Position numbers and translations under genes: made by a program. From positions 38,885 to 102,884 of the forward strand of contig JAFZYR010000029.1 in the NCBI GenBank assembly GCA_017616165.1: a stretch of DNA of 64,000 nt, in the 5' to 3' direction. The notes under the pieces were generated by a model that had not been told where the DNA came from, made no database searches, and saw only the letters and a list, made by a program, of their open reading frames with translations. This document shows positions 44,437 through 52,987 of the stretch, in pieces. The number at the start of each line of letters is the position of its first letter. The first letter of the stretch is position 1. Source of the stretch: Treponema sp. Lineage in GTDB: Bacteria > Spirochaetota > Spirochaetia > Treponematales > Treponemataceae.

Positions 44437-45618
44437 TTATCCTTTATCTGAAATTTTATTTTTTATTATTTCTGCAACTCGTTGACTGGCAGTACCCGTT
44501 TCTTTTAATCCTATTGAATTAAAAAAATTATCAAGTTTAGTTTTGTAGTCAGATTGATTAAAGTTCTTTATATTATAAATTAATTCATTTTCAGTTTTTG
44601 CAATTAAGAATGGTGAATTCTCAATATCAAAATAAAAATTTCTATCTTTTCTAAAATCTTCAAGATCTTTTGCAAAAATAAAACCTGGTTTATACTGAAG
44701 AGCAAAATCAAATATACAGGAAGAATAATCAGTTACAAGAATATCAGCTAATAAAAGTAATTCCTGAATATCACTATAGGTTGATACATTAATTACATTT
44801 TCTGAATAATGAATTTTTTTTGCAAGTGACATCATTCTAGGATGTAATCTTACTAATACAATCCAATCTTCTTTCATTTCTGTAGAAAGTTTATTTCTGA
44901 AATTATCAATATCAGATAAATAATTTGACATATCAGTTTCATCTTTTCTGAAAGTAGGGGCATAAAAAAGAATTTTTTTATTGATAGGAATTCCTATTTG
45001 TGTTTTAATTTTTTGAATATCAATATCATAATTTTTAGAAACTAAGATATCATTACGTGGTGTTCCTAACGTAAGGATTTCTTTTTTATAATCAAAGGCA
45101 CGTCTTATTGTATTATCAAACCAGTTATTTCCAGATAAAAACAGATCAATCATTGATGTATCATGTTTGCGAGATTTCAGATAATATCGTTTGTTGTTAT
45201 AGGAATCGAGACAATCTAATTCAATCCGTTTAAAACCGATAGATCCATGCCATGTTTGAATATAATACTGTGATTTTCTTTTTCTAACAAAATATGATTT
45301 TCTTTGATTATCAATCCAAACCTTAGCTGTTGCAAGATGATAAAAACTTTTTATTGAATTAAATTTAATTTTTTTAATATAAGATGGAAACTCTGTATCA
45401 AGATTTTTTACTAACCAGATCATTTCCAAAGAGGAATCAAGTTTTTTTAATTCTAATGAGATGTATTTCAGACTATCTGTATAACCGTTATATCCCCAAT
45501 AGTTGGAAAATACAATTTTTTTTGGATTAATTTTAAATAAACACATAAAAGAATAAGCTATTGTACCTAATGAATCTTTTAAAAAATGTTTAATATTCGC
45601 AAAAAAAGTCATATACAT
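44437..45618 (-). CDS. CDP-glycerol/CDP-ribitol polymer phosphotransferase (TagF/TarL-like)
   Basis: 393 residues. Typical of teichoic acid polymerases: KKIVFSNYWGYNGYTDSLKYI, YYIQTWHGSIGFKRIELD (the TWHG loop), LSGNNWFDNTIRRAFDY, LTLGTPRNDIL, FYAPTFRKDE, VRLHPRM and ILVTDYSSCIFDFAL. These place glycerol- or ribitol-phosphate onto a growing polymer at the membrane. Two ATGs lie close together at 45618 and 45612; AGGA suits the second somewhat better. It directly follows the IspD/TarI gene, which would supply the CDP-polyol. Confidence 0.9.
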   Translation of the reverse strand: MYMTFFANIKHFLKDSLGTIAYSFMCLFKINPKKIVFSNYWGYNGYTDSLKYISLELKKLDSSLEMIWLVKNLDTEFPSYIKKIKFNSIKSFYHLATAKVWIDNQRKSYFVRKRKSQYYIQTWHGSIGFKRIELDCLDSYNNKRYYLKSRKHDTSMIDLFLSGNNWFDNTIRRAFDYKKEILTLGTPRNDILVSKNYDIDIQKIKTQIGIPINKKILFYAPTFRKDETDMSNYLSDIDNFRNKLSTEMKEDWIVLVRLHPRMMSLAKKIHYSENVINVSTYSDIQELLLLADILVTDYSSCIFDFALQYKPGFIFAKDLEDFRKDRNFYFDIENSPFLIAKTENELIYNIKNFNQSDYKTKLDNFFNSIGLKETGTASQRVAEIIKNKISDKG

Positions 45619-45638
45619 ATATCCTAGAGATTAAAATA

Positions 45639-46352
45639 TTATTTCAACCAGTTATCTTTTTTAGTATGTAAAAGTGCTTTAAAAATCATTAAATCATCCA
45701 CAGTGGTAATTTTAAGGTTTTCTTCTGAACCTTTTGAAAAATAGATTTTTTCTCCAAGCTCAGACATAAGTCCACATGAGGCTGCAGTATTAGTTATATT
45801 TTTTGCTTTCGCTTGTGCATGTGCCCACAAAAGTTTCCCAAGGGAATATGTATGCGGCGTTTGAGTCCTGTAAAGATTTTCTCTTGGAAGAGATTTTTGA
45901 GAACTCATTCCTTCATCATCTGAATAATAAACAACTTCAACACAAGGAACTACAGCAACTGCACTTCCTTTTGCTTTATAAGTTGCAAGGCTGTCTGCAA
46001 TTATTTCATTAGAAACATTACAACGGTTACCGTCATGAACCATTACAATATCATCTTTTGAACAATGCTTTTCCAATTCTGCAATTCCATTGTAAATAGA
46101 TTCCTGACTAGAATTACCTCCGGGAACAATCCATTCAAGTTTTGTAATATTGTATTGATTTGCATAGGCTTTAAGAACTTCTATCCATGCAGGTAATGTG
46201 ACAACTATTATTTTATCAATTGCTGGATTTTTTTGAAAAACTTCCATAGTATGAATTATCAAGGGTTTATCTTCAACATACATAAATTGCTTTGGAATAT
46301 CTTGCCCCATTCGTGTACCAGTTCCTGCTGCTGTTAATAATGCAATAGTCAT
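45639..46352 (-). CDS. IspD/TarI family cytidylyltransferase (CDP-ribitol or CDP-methylerythritol)
   Basis: 237 residues. Nucleotide-binding motif ALLTAAGTGTRMGQDIPKQF, then IVVTLPAWIEVLKAY, IVPGGNSSQESIYNGI, VMVHDGNRC and LKITTVDDLMIFKALL. IspD (isoprenoid pathway) and TarI (ribitol-5-phosphate) are close relatives. Position at the head of a lic/TagF operon favours TarI, as in pneumococcus, where tarI is beside licABC. But ispG and dxr show that the cell also needs an IspD, which might be this one. AGGAGA precedes the ATG; TATAAT on the minus strand at 46394-46389 may be part of its promoter. Confidence 0.85.
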   Translation of the reverse strand: MTIALLTAAGTGTRMGQDIPKQFMYVEDKPLIIHTMEVFQKNPAIDKIIVVTLPAWIEVLKAYANQYNITKLEWIVPGGNSSQESIYNGIAELEKHCSKDDIVMVHDGNRCNVSNEIIADSLATYKAKGSAVAVVPCVEVVYYSDDEGMSSQKSLPRENLYRTQTPHTYSLGKLLWAHAQAKAKNITNTAASCGLMSELGEKIYFSKGSEENLKITTVDDLMIFKALLHTKKDNWLK

Positions 46353-46464
46353 AAAAACATCTCCTGTTCAGTAAATTCTACATATCAAATTATAATTTTA
46401 CAATCTTAATATTGTTTTGTAAATAATAAGCTTTTATTGTATTAGAGGTAACAAAAATAAAAAA

Positions 46465-47931
46465 TTATCTACTTTTAGAAAATTTTTGAATAATGATATT
46501 TTTGCAATTTAAAAGAATAGAATCTTTTAAGATAAAAAGAATTAGTATATATATAATGCTTCCACCTGATATTTGAATTAACAGAATAAGGGGATTTGAT
46601 ATAATAACATATTTATTAATAAGAAATAAATATAAGAACATTATTAAACCAGCAAGAATTTTTTTATAGATACTAAGGAAGAATAATTTAAGGGTATAAA
46701 AACCTTTGCAGTTCGAAAAATATAGAATAGTTATTATAAATTCTGCAATTATTGAACCAATAGCAGCACCTTGAGATTTGAAATTCGGAATTAGAATGAT
46801 ATTTGCAATCAGATTTAATAAAGCACCAATTATAAGATAAATAGCACTCTGCATTCTTTTTCCTACGGGTGTATAATATAAAGAACCTAAACAATTACTA
46901 ATTCCAATTATTAATACAATTGGAGACAATATATATATAAGCGGAATTACTTCATCATAGCCTGGACCAAAGAAAAAAGGAACAAAGTGTTTTGCAACTC
47001 CATATAATCCAAAACAACAGCCAATACCAATAAACATAACAAAATCTATAGATTTATTGATTTTATCTTTAATTTCATCAAATTTTTCTTTAGCATAAAG
47101 ATAAGATATTCTTGAACCCATTACTGTATTAAGTGAGCCAAAAGTTAATACTTTTATTATTGTTATAATTTTATTTGCCTGTTCATAATATCCATTCTGG
47201 CTTTCTTCGTGTGTAATAGCACCAATTAAGGTTTTGTCTAAAACCTGATAAATAGATGTTGCAATTGTTGGAATAAAATAAATCAATGTTTCTTTAAAAT
47301 GTGGGAATATTTTTAATTCCTTTGCAGGAACTTTAACAAGGAACTTTTTTAAAGGAATCCACATTGAGAGTGTTCCTAAAAAGGTACAAGCTGCATTAAT
47401 TAAAATAAAAAGATATAAATCTTCTTTCTGATGAACAAAAAGAAAAATTAATATAATTCCTGTAATTTTAACAATTGCGTTTCTTGTTACAGTATACTTA
47501 AATTGTTCCATGCCGGCATAAAACCAGTTAATTTCAAGCATTCTGTTTATAATTCCAATTGTCAAAATAATATAATAAAGTCTATATTGAGTTCGTAATA
47601 AAATAAAGAAAACCCAGAAAACAAGTGAAATAACAGATGTGAAAATTGATAATAATTCTATTTCCCAAAAAATTTTACTTCTATCAAAAATATTATCTCT
47701 GTTTCTGGCAATTTCCCTGCTGCCGTAGGCAGAAGTTCCCAGCGTTGCAAACATTAAAAAATATGCCTGATGAGAACAAACCAGACTATTAACACCAATC
47801 TGATCTGCACCAAGAACGCGGGCAAGGTAGGGTGCTGTAATAAAGGGAGTAATAATACAAAGAATTTCGTACAAGGTGCTTAACAAATAATTTTTTTTGA
47901 CACTTGGTGTAGAATTCTTATTTTTTTCCAT
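46465..47931 (-). CDS. Polysaccharide flippase (Wzx/MATE-like)
   Basis: 488 residues, twelve or more membrane helices. Starts NYLLSTLYEILCIITPFITAPYLARVLGADQIGVNSLV, the usual first helix of the Wzx family, with YGSREIARNRDN and the second half YTPVGKRMQSAIYLIIGALLNLIANIILIPNF. It would turn undecaprenyl-linked repeat units across the inner membrane. No Wzy polymerase is near. The 112-base gap after it separates it from the TarI operon. The sequence is AT-rich compared with flanking housekeeping genes. Confidence 0.93.
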   Translation of the reverse strand: MEKNKNSTPSVKKNYLLSTLYEILCIITPFITAPYLARVLGADQIGVNSLVCSHQAYFLMFATLGTSAYGSREIARNRDNIFDRSKIFWEIELLSIFTSVISLVFWVFFILLRTQYRLYYIILTIGIINRMLEINWFYAGMEQFKYTVTRNAIVKITGIILIFLFVHQKEDLYLFILINAACTFLGTLSMWIPLKKFLVKVPAKELKIFPHFKETLIYFIPTIATSIYQVLDKTLIGAITHEESQNGYYEQANKIITIIKVLTFGSLNTVMGSRISYLYAKEKFDEIKDKINKSIDFVMFIGIGCCFGLYGVAKHFVPFFFGPGYDEVIPLIYILSPIVLIIGISNCLGSLYYTPVGKRMQSAIYLIIGALLNLIANIILIPNFKSQGAAIGSIIAEFIITILYFSNCKGFYTLKLFFLSIYKKILAGLIMFLYLFLINKYVIISNPLILLIQISGGSIIYILILFILKDSILLNCKNIIIQKFSKSR

Positions 47932-47968
47932 AATTATTAATTATATTCTTTTTAATATAAATATTCCA

Positions 47969-49678
47969 TTAAAAAGAATATTTTAACGCAAGATTAAAAT
48001 TTATGTTATTCCAAACTTCATATTTTTGAGAGGCCTGATTATAAAGTGGGTTTACAATCCTTGAATAAGTTATTCCAAGCATACCTTCAAAAGAATTAGT
48101 GAAATAATAATTAGATTGTACGCCTATTGCTAAAATACCTTTATAATAATTCCAGGTTGTTTTATGAAGTTCGCCATTTTCACCTGTTGCAACTTTATAA
48201 ATGGCTTCTTTGAATAAGAAATTATTATCCGGATTATATCTGTGAATATAAATTAATGAATTACCTTTTGGATAATATAATTTAAAACCTAGATATTGAC
48301 TTTGACCACCATAACCAATTCCAGAACCAAGCCATTGACCTTTGTTAGTATAGCCTTGTGTAATAGCACTGTGGAATCCAAAATTATAGGACCAGTGCAT
48401 CTGGAAATCTTGAGACATTTCGGTATTATTCCATTCAAATAAAAGTTCGCCATTAAAGGTTTCATTGATATCAATTTGTTTTTTTAAACCAAATGTATAG
48501 ACAAAAGTATGCCAATAATGAGTAATGTAAGAGTCTATACTTTCTGTAGCATTAATATGGTCATCTATTCCAAGTTCCATAAAGACATCGATACCACCTT
48601 TAGGAATAATATAATCGGCACTGATCGATATTTTCTGATCTTCTACTTCATTCTGATGATACGAGCCTTTCATCCCATAAAACGGATTCAAATACTTATA
48701 ATACTCATCATCATCCCATTTACTCAAACAAATTTTATTTATTCCTAAAACAAGTCCATCAAGTAAAGCTGGTGAAAAATATACAGACATACCGGTAATC
48801 TGGTTGTTGTTATTGGTTTCATCTGTGTCAAAGTATTTTGATTCGGAAAGCTTGCCAAGCCACATTCTGGCTTCCAGATAACCTAAATCATAATTCAGAT
48901 ATGGAATTGTTAATTTTGTTTTTCTTAAGCCTATATCAAACTTTGGATAAGAAGCAGCGTTGTTTGAATGTAAAATTGGATTGAGCCAGGCAGACCCCAG
49001 CCAGATTGATTCGGTACCAAATCCAAATGTAAAAGTATTCCAGGTCCATCTAACTTCAGAATCCCCCCAGTCATAGTTCCAGAAGGATTTATCTCCAAAT
49101 CGTTGTGGTGCATCAACACCTTTATTACTGCCATATCCCCAGATATATGCATATTTATTTGAGTAATATGCATTGTTATCCATAATGTCAAACTCCAGAT
49201 TCTGCATCCAGCTTATCTGCGGCTTAAACGTAAGCTCAAAACCATAACCTTCGAGGCGAAGGCCTGTTGTAAGTGCAGTGTTGTATCCTTTTCCCTGCCA
49301 GAGAGCTCCGTCATTCTGCCCATAAGGTGCCGCTGTATTATAAGAATTAAACCATTCTGGTCCAAAGATTTTGTATTTAAAGCCCTGGAATAATCCATTT
49401 GCAAACCAGTTGTCTGCAGGGGTTGCAGCCTGCCAGAGGATTTTTGTTGAACCAAGGTTGTTGTTGCCCCATACGTGTTCTGTATTATCATCAAGCTGCC
49501 ATACGCTGTCGCTCAAGGTACGGTAACCAAGGGTAGGGCGTTCTACAAGTCCCTGCAGCGAAAGAAAGTCATAGTATTCTTCTTCGGTAGATTTTAAGGC
49601 TTCCTGCGCGGTGAGAAATGATATGTTTATAGTTAATAAAAAAGTTATAAATACTATTCTTTTAATTATGAATTTCAA
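47969..49678 (-). CDS. Wzi-like capsule assembly outer-membrane protein
   Basis: 569 residues. Signal peptide (ending SFLTAQ), N-terminal helical stretch (LKSTEEEYYDFLSLQGLVERPTLGYRTLSDSVW), then a strand-rich barrel with WFANGLFQGFKYKIFGPEWFNSY, FTFGFGTESIWLGSAWLNPILHSNNA and aromatic end NLALKYSF. This is the capsule assembly protein Wzi build. Start is TTG at 49678 with AAGGA seven bases upstream; the next in-frame ATG would remove the signal peptide. Its neighbour on one side is the flippase, on the other the P-loop ATPase pair. Confidence 0.8.
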   Translation of the reverse strand: MKFIIKRIVFITFLLTINISFLTAQEALKSTEEEYYDFLSLQGLVERPTLGYRTLSDSVWQLDDNTEHVWGNNNLGSTKILWQAATPADNWFANGLFQGFKYKIFGPEWFNSYNTAAPYGQNDGALWQGKGYNTALTTGLRLEGYGFELTFKPQISWMQNLEFDIMDNNAYYSNKYAYIWGYGSNKGVDAPQRFGDKSFWNYDWGDSEVRWTWNTFTFGFGTESIWLGSAWLNPILHSNNAASYPKFDIGLRKTKLTIPYLNYDLGYLEARMWLGKLSESKYFDTDETNNNNQITGMSVYFSPALLDGLVLGINKICLSKWDDDEYYKYLNPFYGMKGSYHQNEVEDQKISISADYIIPKGGIDVFMELGIDDHINATESIDSYITHYWHTFVYTFGLKKQIDINETFNGELLFEWNNTEMSQDFQMHWSYNFGFHSAITQGYTNKGQWLGSGIGYGGQSQYLGFKLYYPKGNSLIYIHRYNPDNNFLFKEAIYKVATGENGELHKTTWNYYKGILAIGVQSNYYFTNSFEGMLGITYSRIVNPLYNQASQKYEVWNNINFNLALKYSF

Positions 49679-49693
49679 TTGTTTATCCTTGTA

Positions 49694-50305
49694 TCAAAAC
49701 ATTTTAGGAATTTGTCCCATAATTGCTTTTGATTCTTTATCCTGTAAATATGCACTGTTTAGTTTTGTTTTAGAATATTCAAGGTATGTTCCATTTGTAG
49801 ATTTTTTTAATAAGTCTGTAAAAAATAATTCCCAACTAAATATTTTAGGATTGTCATAAAGCTTATAAAAACTGCTATATAGTCTTTTTGTCTGCTGATA
49901 TTTATTGCCGCTAATATTTTTTATTCCGTAAATTTCTGTAACGCTGTAGGGGAGATTGAATAAATTATTTCGTGTTGCAATTACATAATAATTTGAACTT
50001 GCTTTGGCAGCTTTTGCAAAATCTTCTGAATTTACAAAGGCATTTCCTTCATCTATAAATACAATACTGTTATTTATTGCAGAAAGATTTAATTCCCAAT
50101 TATTTGAAGTTAGTACAACACAAGGACAGGTGCTTGTTATTGAAACGCCACTGGAATCTGAATCATTTTGATATGCTTGAATCATATCTATAAGTGTGGT
50201 TTTACCTGTGGCACTGTCACCTTTTAAAATGGTAATGTTTCTTGAAATAGTGAATTTATATTGAATGCGCCTGTTTTTTACAATAACTTCATAAGAACCT
50301 TTCAT
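49694..50305 (-). CDS. Small P-loop ATPase paired with DUF4869
   Basis: 203 residues. Walker A GDSATGKTT at 29-37 (Lys35) preceded by a beta strand-rich start (YEVIVKNRRIQYKFTISRNITILK), Walker B-like SIVFIDEG with Asp85-Glu86, then YYVIATRNNLFNLPYSVTEIYGI, resembling a sensor strand. It is like an ABC/SMC or AAA_15-type head without the coiled-coil insertion, and I see no ABC signature LSGGQ. GGAGG is within the end of the preceding DUF4869 gene, and the two genes abut. Function is unknown. Similar pairs occur in gut Firmicutes as I recall, so transfer is possible. Confidence 0.8.
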   Translation of the reverse strand: MKGSYEVIVKNRRIQYKFTISRNITILKGDSATGKTTLIDMIQAYQNDSDSSGVSITSTCPCVVLTSNNWELNLSAINNSIVFIDEGNAFVNSEDFAKAAKASSNYYVIATRNNLFNLPYSVTEIYGIKNISGNKYQQTKRLYSSFYKLYDNPKIFSWELFFTDLLKKSTNGTYLEYSKTKLNSAYLQDKESKAIMGQIPKMF

Positions 50306-50761
50306 TTAGTCCTCCGGAGTAATAAAATCCAAAGAATTTAGAACAAGTTCTTTCATGTTATGAACGACAACACCTGAATTAAGAATTTTTATTTCAAATG
50401 TTCCATTGCCAAAATCCATAAGATGATGAAGATTTATGGTTATATCTTTTTTGTTAAGGTCTGCAATTTTAAGAATAAATTTTGCACAATTATTCCCACA
50501 TGTAGAAGCATTAAAGATTTTATCCGGTTCATTTAGGATTAAAAGCAAGGTTTTGGTTCCGCCAGAAATTTGTGTTACTGGGATTACCCCAAGAGCCTTA
50601 CTGTCTACTGCTTGTGGACCTAATACTTCTGCCTTGTCAATTTTTTTTATTATTTCTTTTGAAAACGGGTTTGTAATCCAACTATTAAGATATGAGTTGT
50701 TAAAATATACAGAGGTATTATAAATTGCATCCGGCATATTGCCATAAATTATCTGAAGCAT
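50306..50761 (-). CDS. DUF4869 family protein
   Basis: 151 residues. Features I recall for DUF4869: start MLQIIYGNMPDAIYNTSVYFNNSYLNSWITNPFSK, an LSGGVKTL-like core (ISGGTKTLLL), IFNASTCGNNCAKFILKIA and a C-terminal DFGNGTFEIKILNSGVVVHNMKELV. No biochemical function is known. Cysteines in TCGNNC might bind a metal. It is the first gene of a two-gene unit with the P-loop ATPase. TATAAT on the minus strand lies 12 bases before the ATG and there is no Shine-Dalgarno sequence. Confidence 0.82.
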   Translation of the reverse strand: MLQIIYGNMPDAIYNTSVYFNNSYLNSWITNPFSKEIIKKIDKAEVLGPQAVDSKALGVIPVTQISGGTKTLLLILNEPDKIFNASTCGNNCAKFILKIADLNKKDITINLHHLMDFGNGTFEIKILNSGVVVHNMKELVLNSLDFITPED

Positions 50762-50813
50762 TATTTATATTTTATTATATGTATTAGTTTGATTCAATAC
50801 ATTTATTTCCTTA

Positions 50814-52025
50814 CTACACATTCATCATCTTTTGTACTTGCTCTTCATCAATTTTGCCAGGGAAGGCTTTGATAACTTGTTCGTACATTATGAGGGTGCG
50901 CTTCATGTAGGTGTCGATAGAGAAGGTACCGGCAATTCTGCCTGATTCAACCCCGAACTTTTCACGCTTTTCTTTGGAATCTACTAGCTCAAGCATTTTG
51001 TCTAAAAGCTGGGAGTCGGTGTCGGTCAAAAAGCCGTTTACTCCATCAAAAACTGAGTCGGCATAGCTTTCGTCCTTTCTGGTAACGATTGGCAGGTTGT
51101 TCATCTGCGCTTCCAAAATTGTCATGGAGTGCATTTCGGAAAGACTTGCAGTAATAAAGATGTCGGCAAGCTCGTAGTATTTGTGAACCTCCTGCCATGG
51201 AATAAAGCCGGTGAAAATAATTTTACCCTGATTAATTTCTGTTTTAGCGTCGTTTACCATAGCTTCGTAGGCAGGGCCGTTTCCTACAAACATAACCTTG
51301 CAGTTGGTGCGCTGGCTTACAAGCTTTTTACAAAGTGTAAGAAGCTCAAAGACGCGTTTTTCTTCTCCGTGGCGACCAACAAAAAGCAGAACTACATCAT
51401 CGGGTTTTATATTATTTTTTTGTCGTAGTGCTTCAAGCTCATGTGCCGGTGTAGGCGTCTTCATAAACTTATCCTGGTCAATTGAGTTTGGAATTGTAAC
51501 AATTGGCATATAAGGAATCATGTTAGGACGCTTATAATAGTTTTTGCCCTTTGAGCTTACTGCAATGAGGGCAGAGCACTTACGGTAAAAGCTTATAGCA
51601 ATGTGATCTATAACGGACGGTTTAATAAACTTTGAAAAAGGAATGTAATATCTGTAAAAATCAACCCACATTGTGTGAATTGTACAGATTACAGGAATGC
51701 CAAGAATTCTTGCAGCACGTAGGCCTGACTTTCCAACACCAAATTCTGAATGGCAATGAATAATGTCAATTTTCTTTTCTTTTAAAAAGCTGATGAGATG
51801 ATGCATATTAGGGTTTGCAACAAACTGATCTGTTCCAAGTCCAAGAGGAAGGCTGTGCGACTGGTAAATATCCGGAGAATACTCGTCATAATCATTAGTT
51901 GTACGAGGCACAACAAGCACAACATTATGTCCAAGCTTCATAAGTTGTTCACGCAGCTGAATTACAACTGTAACAATACCGCTTTTGGTAGGTAAATAAC
52001 TGTCAGAAAAAAGTGCGATATTCAT
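50814..52025 (-). CDS. GT4 family glycosyltransferase (diacylglycerol glucosyltransferase type)
   Basis: 403 residues, GT-B fold. N-terminal IALFSDSYLPTKSGIVTVVIQLREQLMKLGHNVVLVVPR; IDIIHCHSEFGVGKSGLRAARILGIPVICTIHTMW; donor site IIFTGFIPWQEVHKYYELADIFITASLSEMHSMTILEAQ with the EX7E-type glutamates. The HTMW..YRYY segment resembles enzymes that make monoglucosyl-diacylglycerol, the kind of glycolipid that anchors lipoteichoic acids. That points to the lipid anchor of the local polymer, which is inference. A long-spaced GGAGG (11 bases) precedes the ATG; rmlD ends four bases upstream. Confidence 0.9.
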   Translation of the reverse strand: MNIALFSDSYLPTKSGIVTVVIQLREQLMKLGHNVVLVVPRTTNDYDEYSPDIYQSHSLPLGLGTDQFVANPNMHHLISFLKEKKIDIIHCHSEFGVGKSGLRAARILGIPVICTIHTMWVDFYRYYIPFSKFIKPSVIDHIAISFYRKCSALIAVSSKGKNYYKRPNMIPYMPIVTIPNSIDQDKFMKTPTPAHELEALRQKNNIKPDDVVLLFVGRHGEEKRVFELLTLCKKLVSQRTNCKVMFVGNGPAYEAMVNDAKTEINQGKIIFTGFIPWQEVHKYYELADIFITASLSEMHSMTILEAQMNNLPIVTRKDESYADSVFDGVNGFLTDTDSQLLDKMLELVDSKEKREKFGVESGRIAGTFSIDTYMKRTLIMYEQVIKAFPGKIDEEQVQKMMNV

Positions 52026-52028
52026 ATA

Positions 52029-52976
52029 TTATAGATCCTCCTTAAACCTCTCACTCTTAATAAACTTCTCCAAACTTACTTTCCAATCCGGCAGCTTAAT
52101 CTTAAGCTCCTTGCAGATCTTATCCTTGCTCAAAACAGAATAAGATGGTCGCTGAACGGCTGCTCCATATTCATCTGTGGTGCATGGATTTACCTGGCAG
52201 TCCTGGTTGATGCGGCCAAACTTGCGGCCAAGGCGATAGATTTCGCAGGCGAAGTCGTACCAGGTGGTTTCGCCGCCGTTGGTAAAGTGATAGATGCCCG
52301 GGGTTGGGGCGCTATGCTTGCCAAAGGCTTCGGTTGCAGAGTCGGTTTTTTCTATGATTTTGAGGATGGCTGCTGCAAGGTCAACGGTGCAGGTTGGAGT
52401 TCCTTTCTGGTCATTTACAACGCGTATCTGGTCGTGGCTGTTCATGAGCTTAGTCATGGTATAAACAAAGTTTTTACCGTCAAAGCCGTAGAGCCAGGCT
52501 GTACGAAGGATATAAAACTGAGTCATTTCCTTCTGGATTTTGTCTTCACCGTCGGATTTAGTTTTTCCGTATACACCAAGAGGGTTCTTTTCCATGTCTT
52601 CGGTGTAAGGGGAGTTTCCGTTGCCGCCAAAAACATAGTCTGTAGAAATGTGAATGAGCTTGGCGCCGATTGAACGGGCAGTGCGGGCTATATTCAAAGC
52701 GCCCTGGTTGTTCAGCTTATCTGCGAGCTCCGGCTCTTCTTCTGCCTTGTCTACGTTTGTATAAGCCGAACAGTTGATTATCCATTTTATGTGCTTGTCG
52801 GTGCTGGAGGTGTCCAGATACGAAGAAGTTTCTACAGATTTTTCAAAGGCCATGAGTGCGTCGGCATCTGTAATGTCTACTTCTTTATCTGTTCCTACCC
52901 AATGATACTTGTTCTGGTCAAGCTGTCTTGCCACCTCGCTTCCAAGCATTCCCTTACAACCGATAAGCCAAATCAT
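52029..52976 (-). CDS. rmlD: dTDP-4-dehydrorhamnose reductase
   Basis: Last step of dTDP-L-rhamnose synthesis. 315 residues: IWLIGCKGMLGSEVARQL (NADPH motif), VDITDADAL, INCSAYTNVDKAEEEPELA, LIHISTDYVFGGNGNSPYTE and YGKTKSDGEDKI (catalytic Tyr-x-x-x-Lys). These are RmlD hallmarks. RmlA, RmlB and RmlC are not in the window, so dTDP-rhamnose must be completed from genes elsewhere. AGAGG precedes the ATG; the gap to the upstream hypothetical gene is 11 bases. Confidence 0.93.
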   Translation of the reverse strand: MIWLIGCKGMLGSEVARQLDQNKYHWVGTDKEVDITDADALMAFEKSVETSSYLDTSSTDKHIKWIINCSAYTNVDKAEEEPELADKLNNQGALNIARTARSIGAKLIHISTDYVFGGNGNSPYTEDMEKNPLGVYGKTKSDGEDKIQKEMTQFYILRTAWLYGFDGKNFVYTMTKLMNSHDQIRVVNDQKGTPTCTVDLAAAILKIIEKTDSATEAFGKHSAPTPGIYHFTNGGETTWYDFACEIYRLGRKFGRINQDCQVNPCTTDEYGAAVQRPSYSVLSKDKICKELKIKLPDWKVSLEKFIKSERFKEDL

Positions 52977-52987
52977 CTAATTTACCT

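Noticed and set aside
49694..50761. Toxin-antitoxin call for the ATPase/DUF4869 pair
   Set aside because: Sizes and motifs do not match known toxin or antitoxin families; there is only the two-gene layout, which is too weak.
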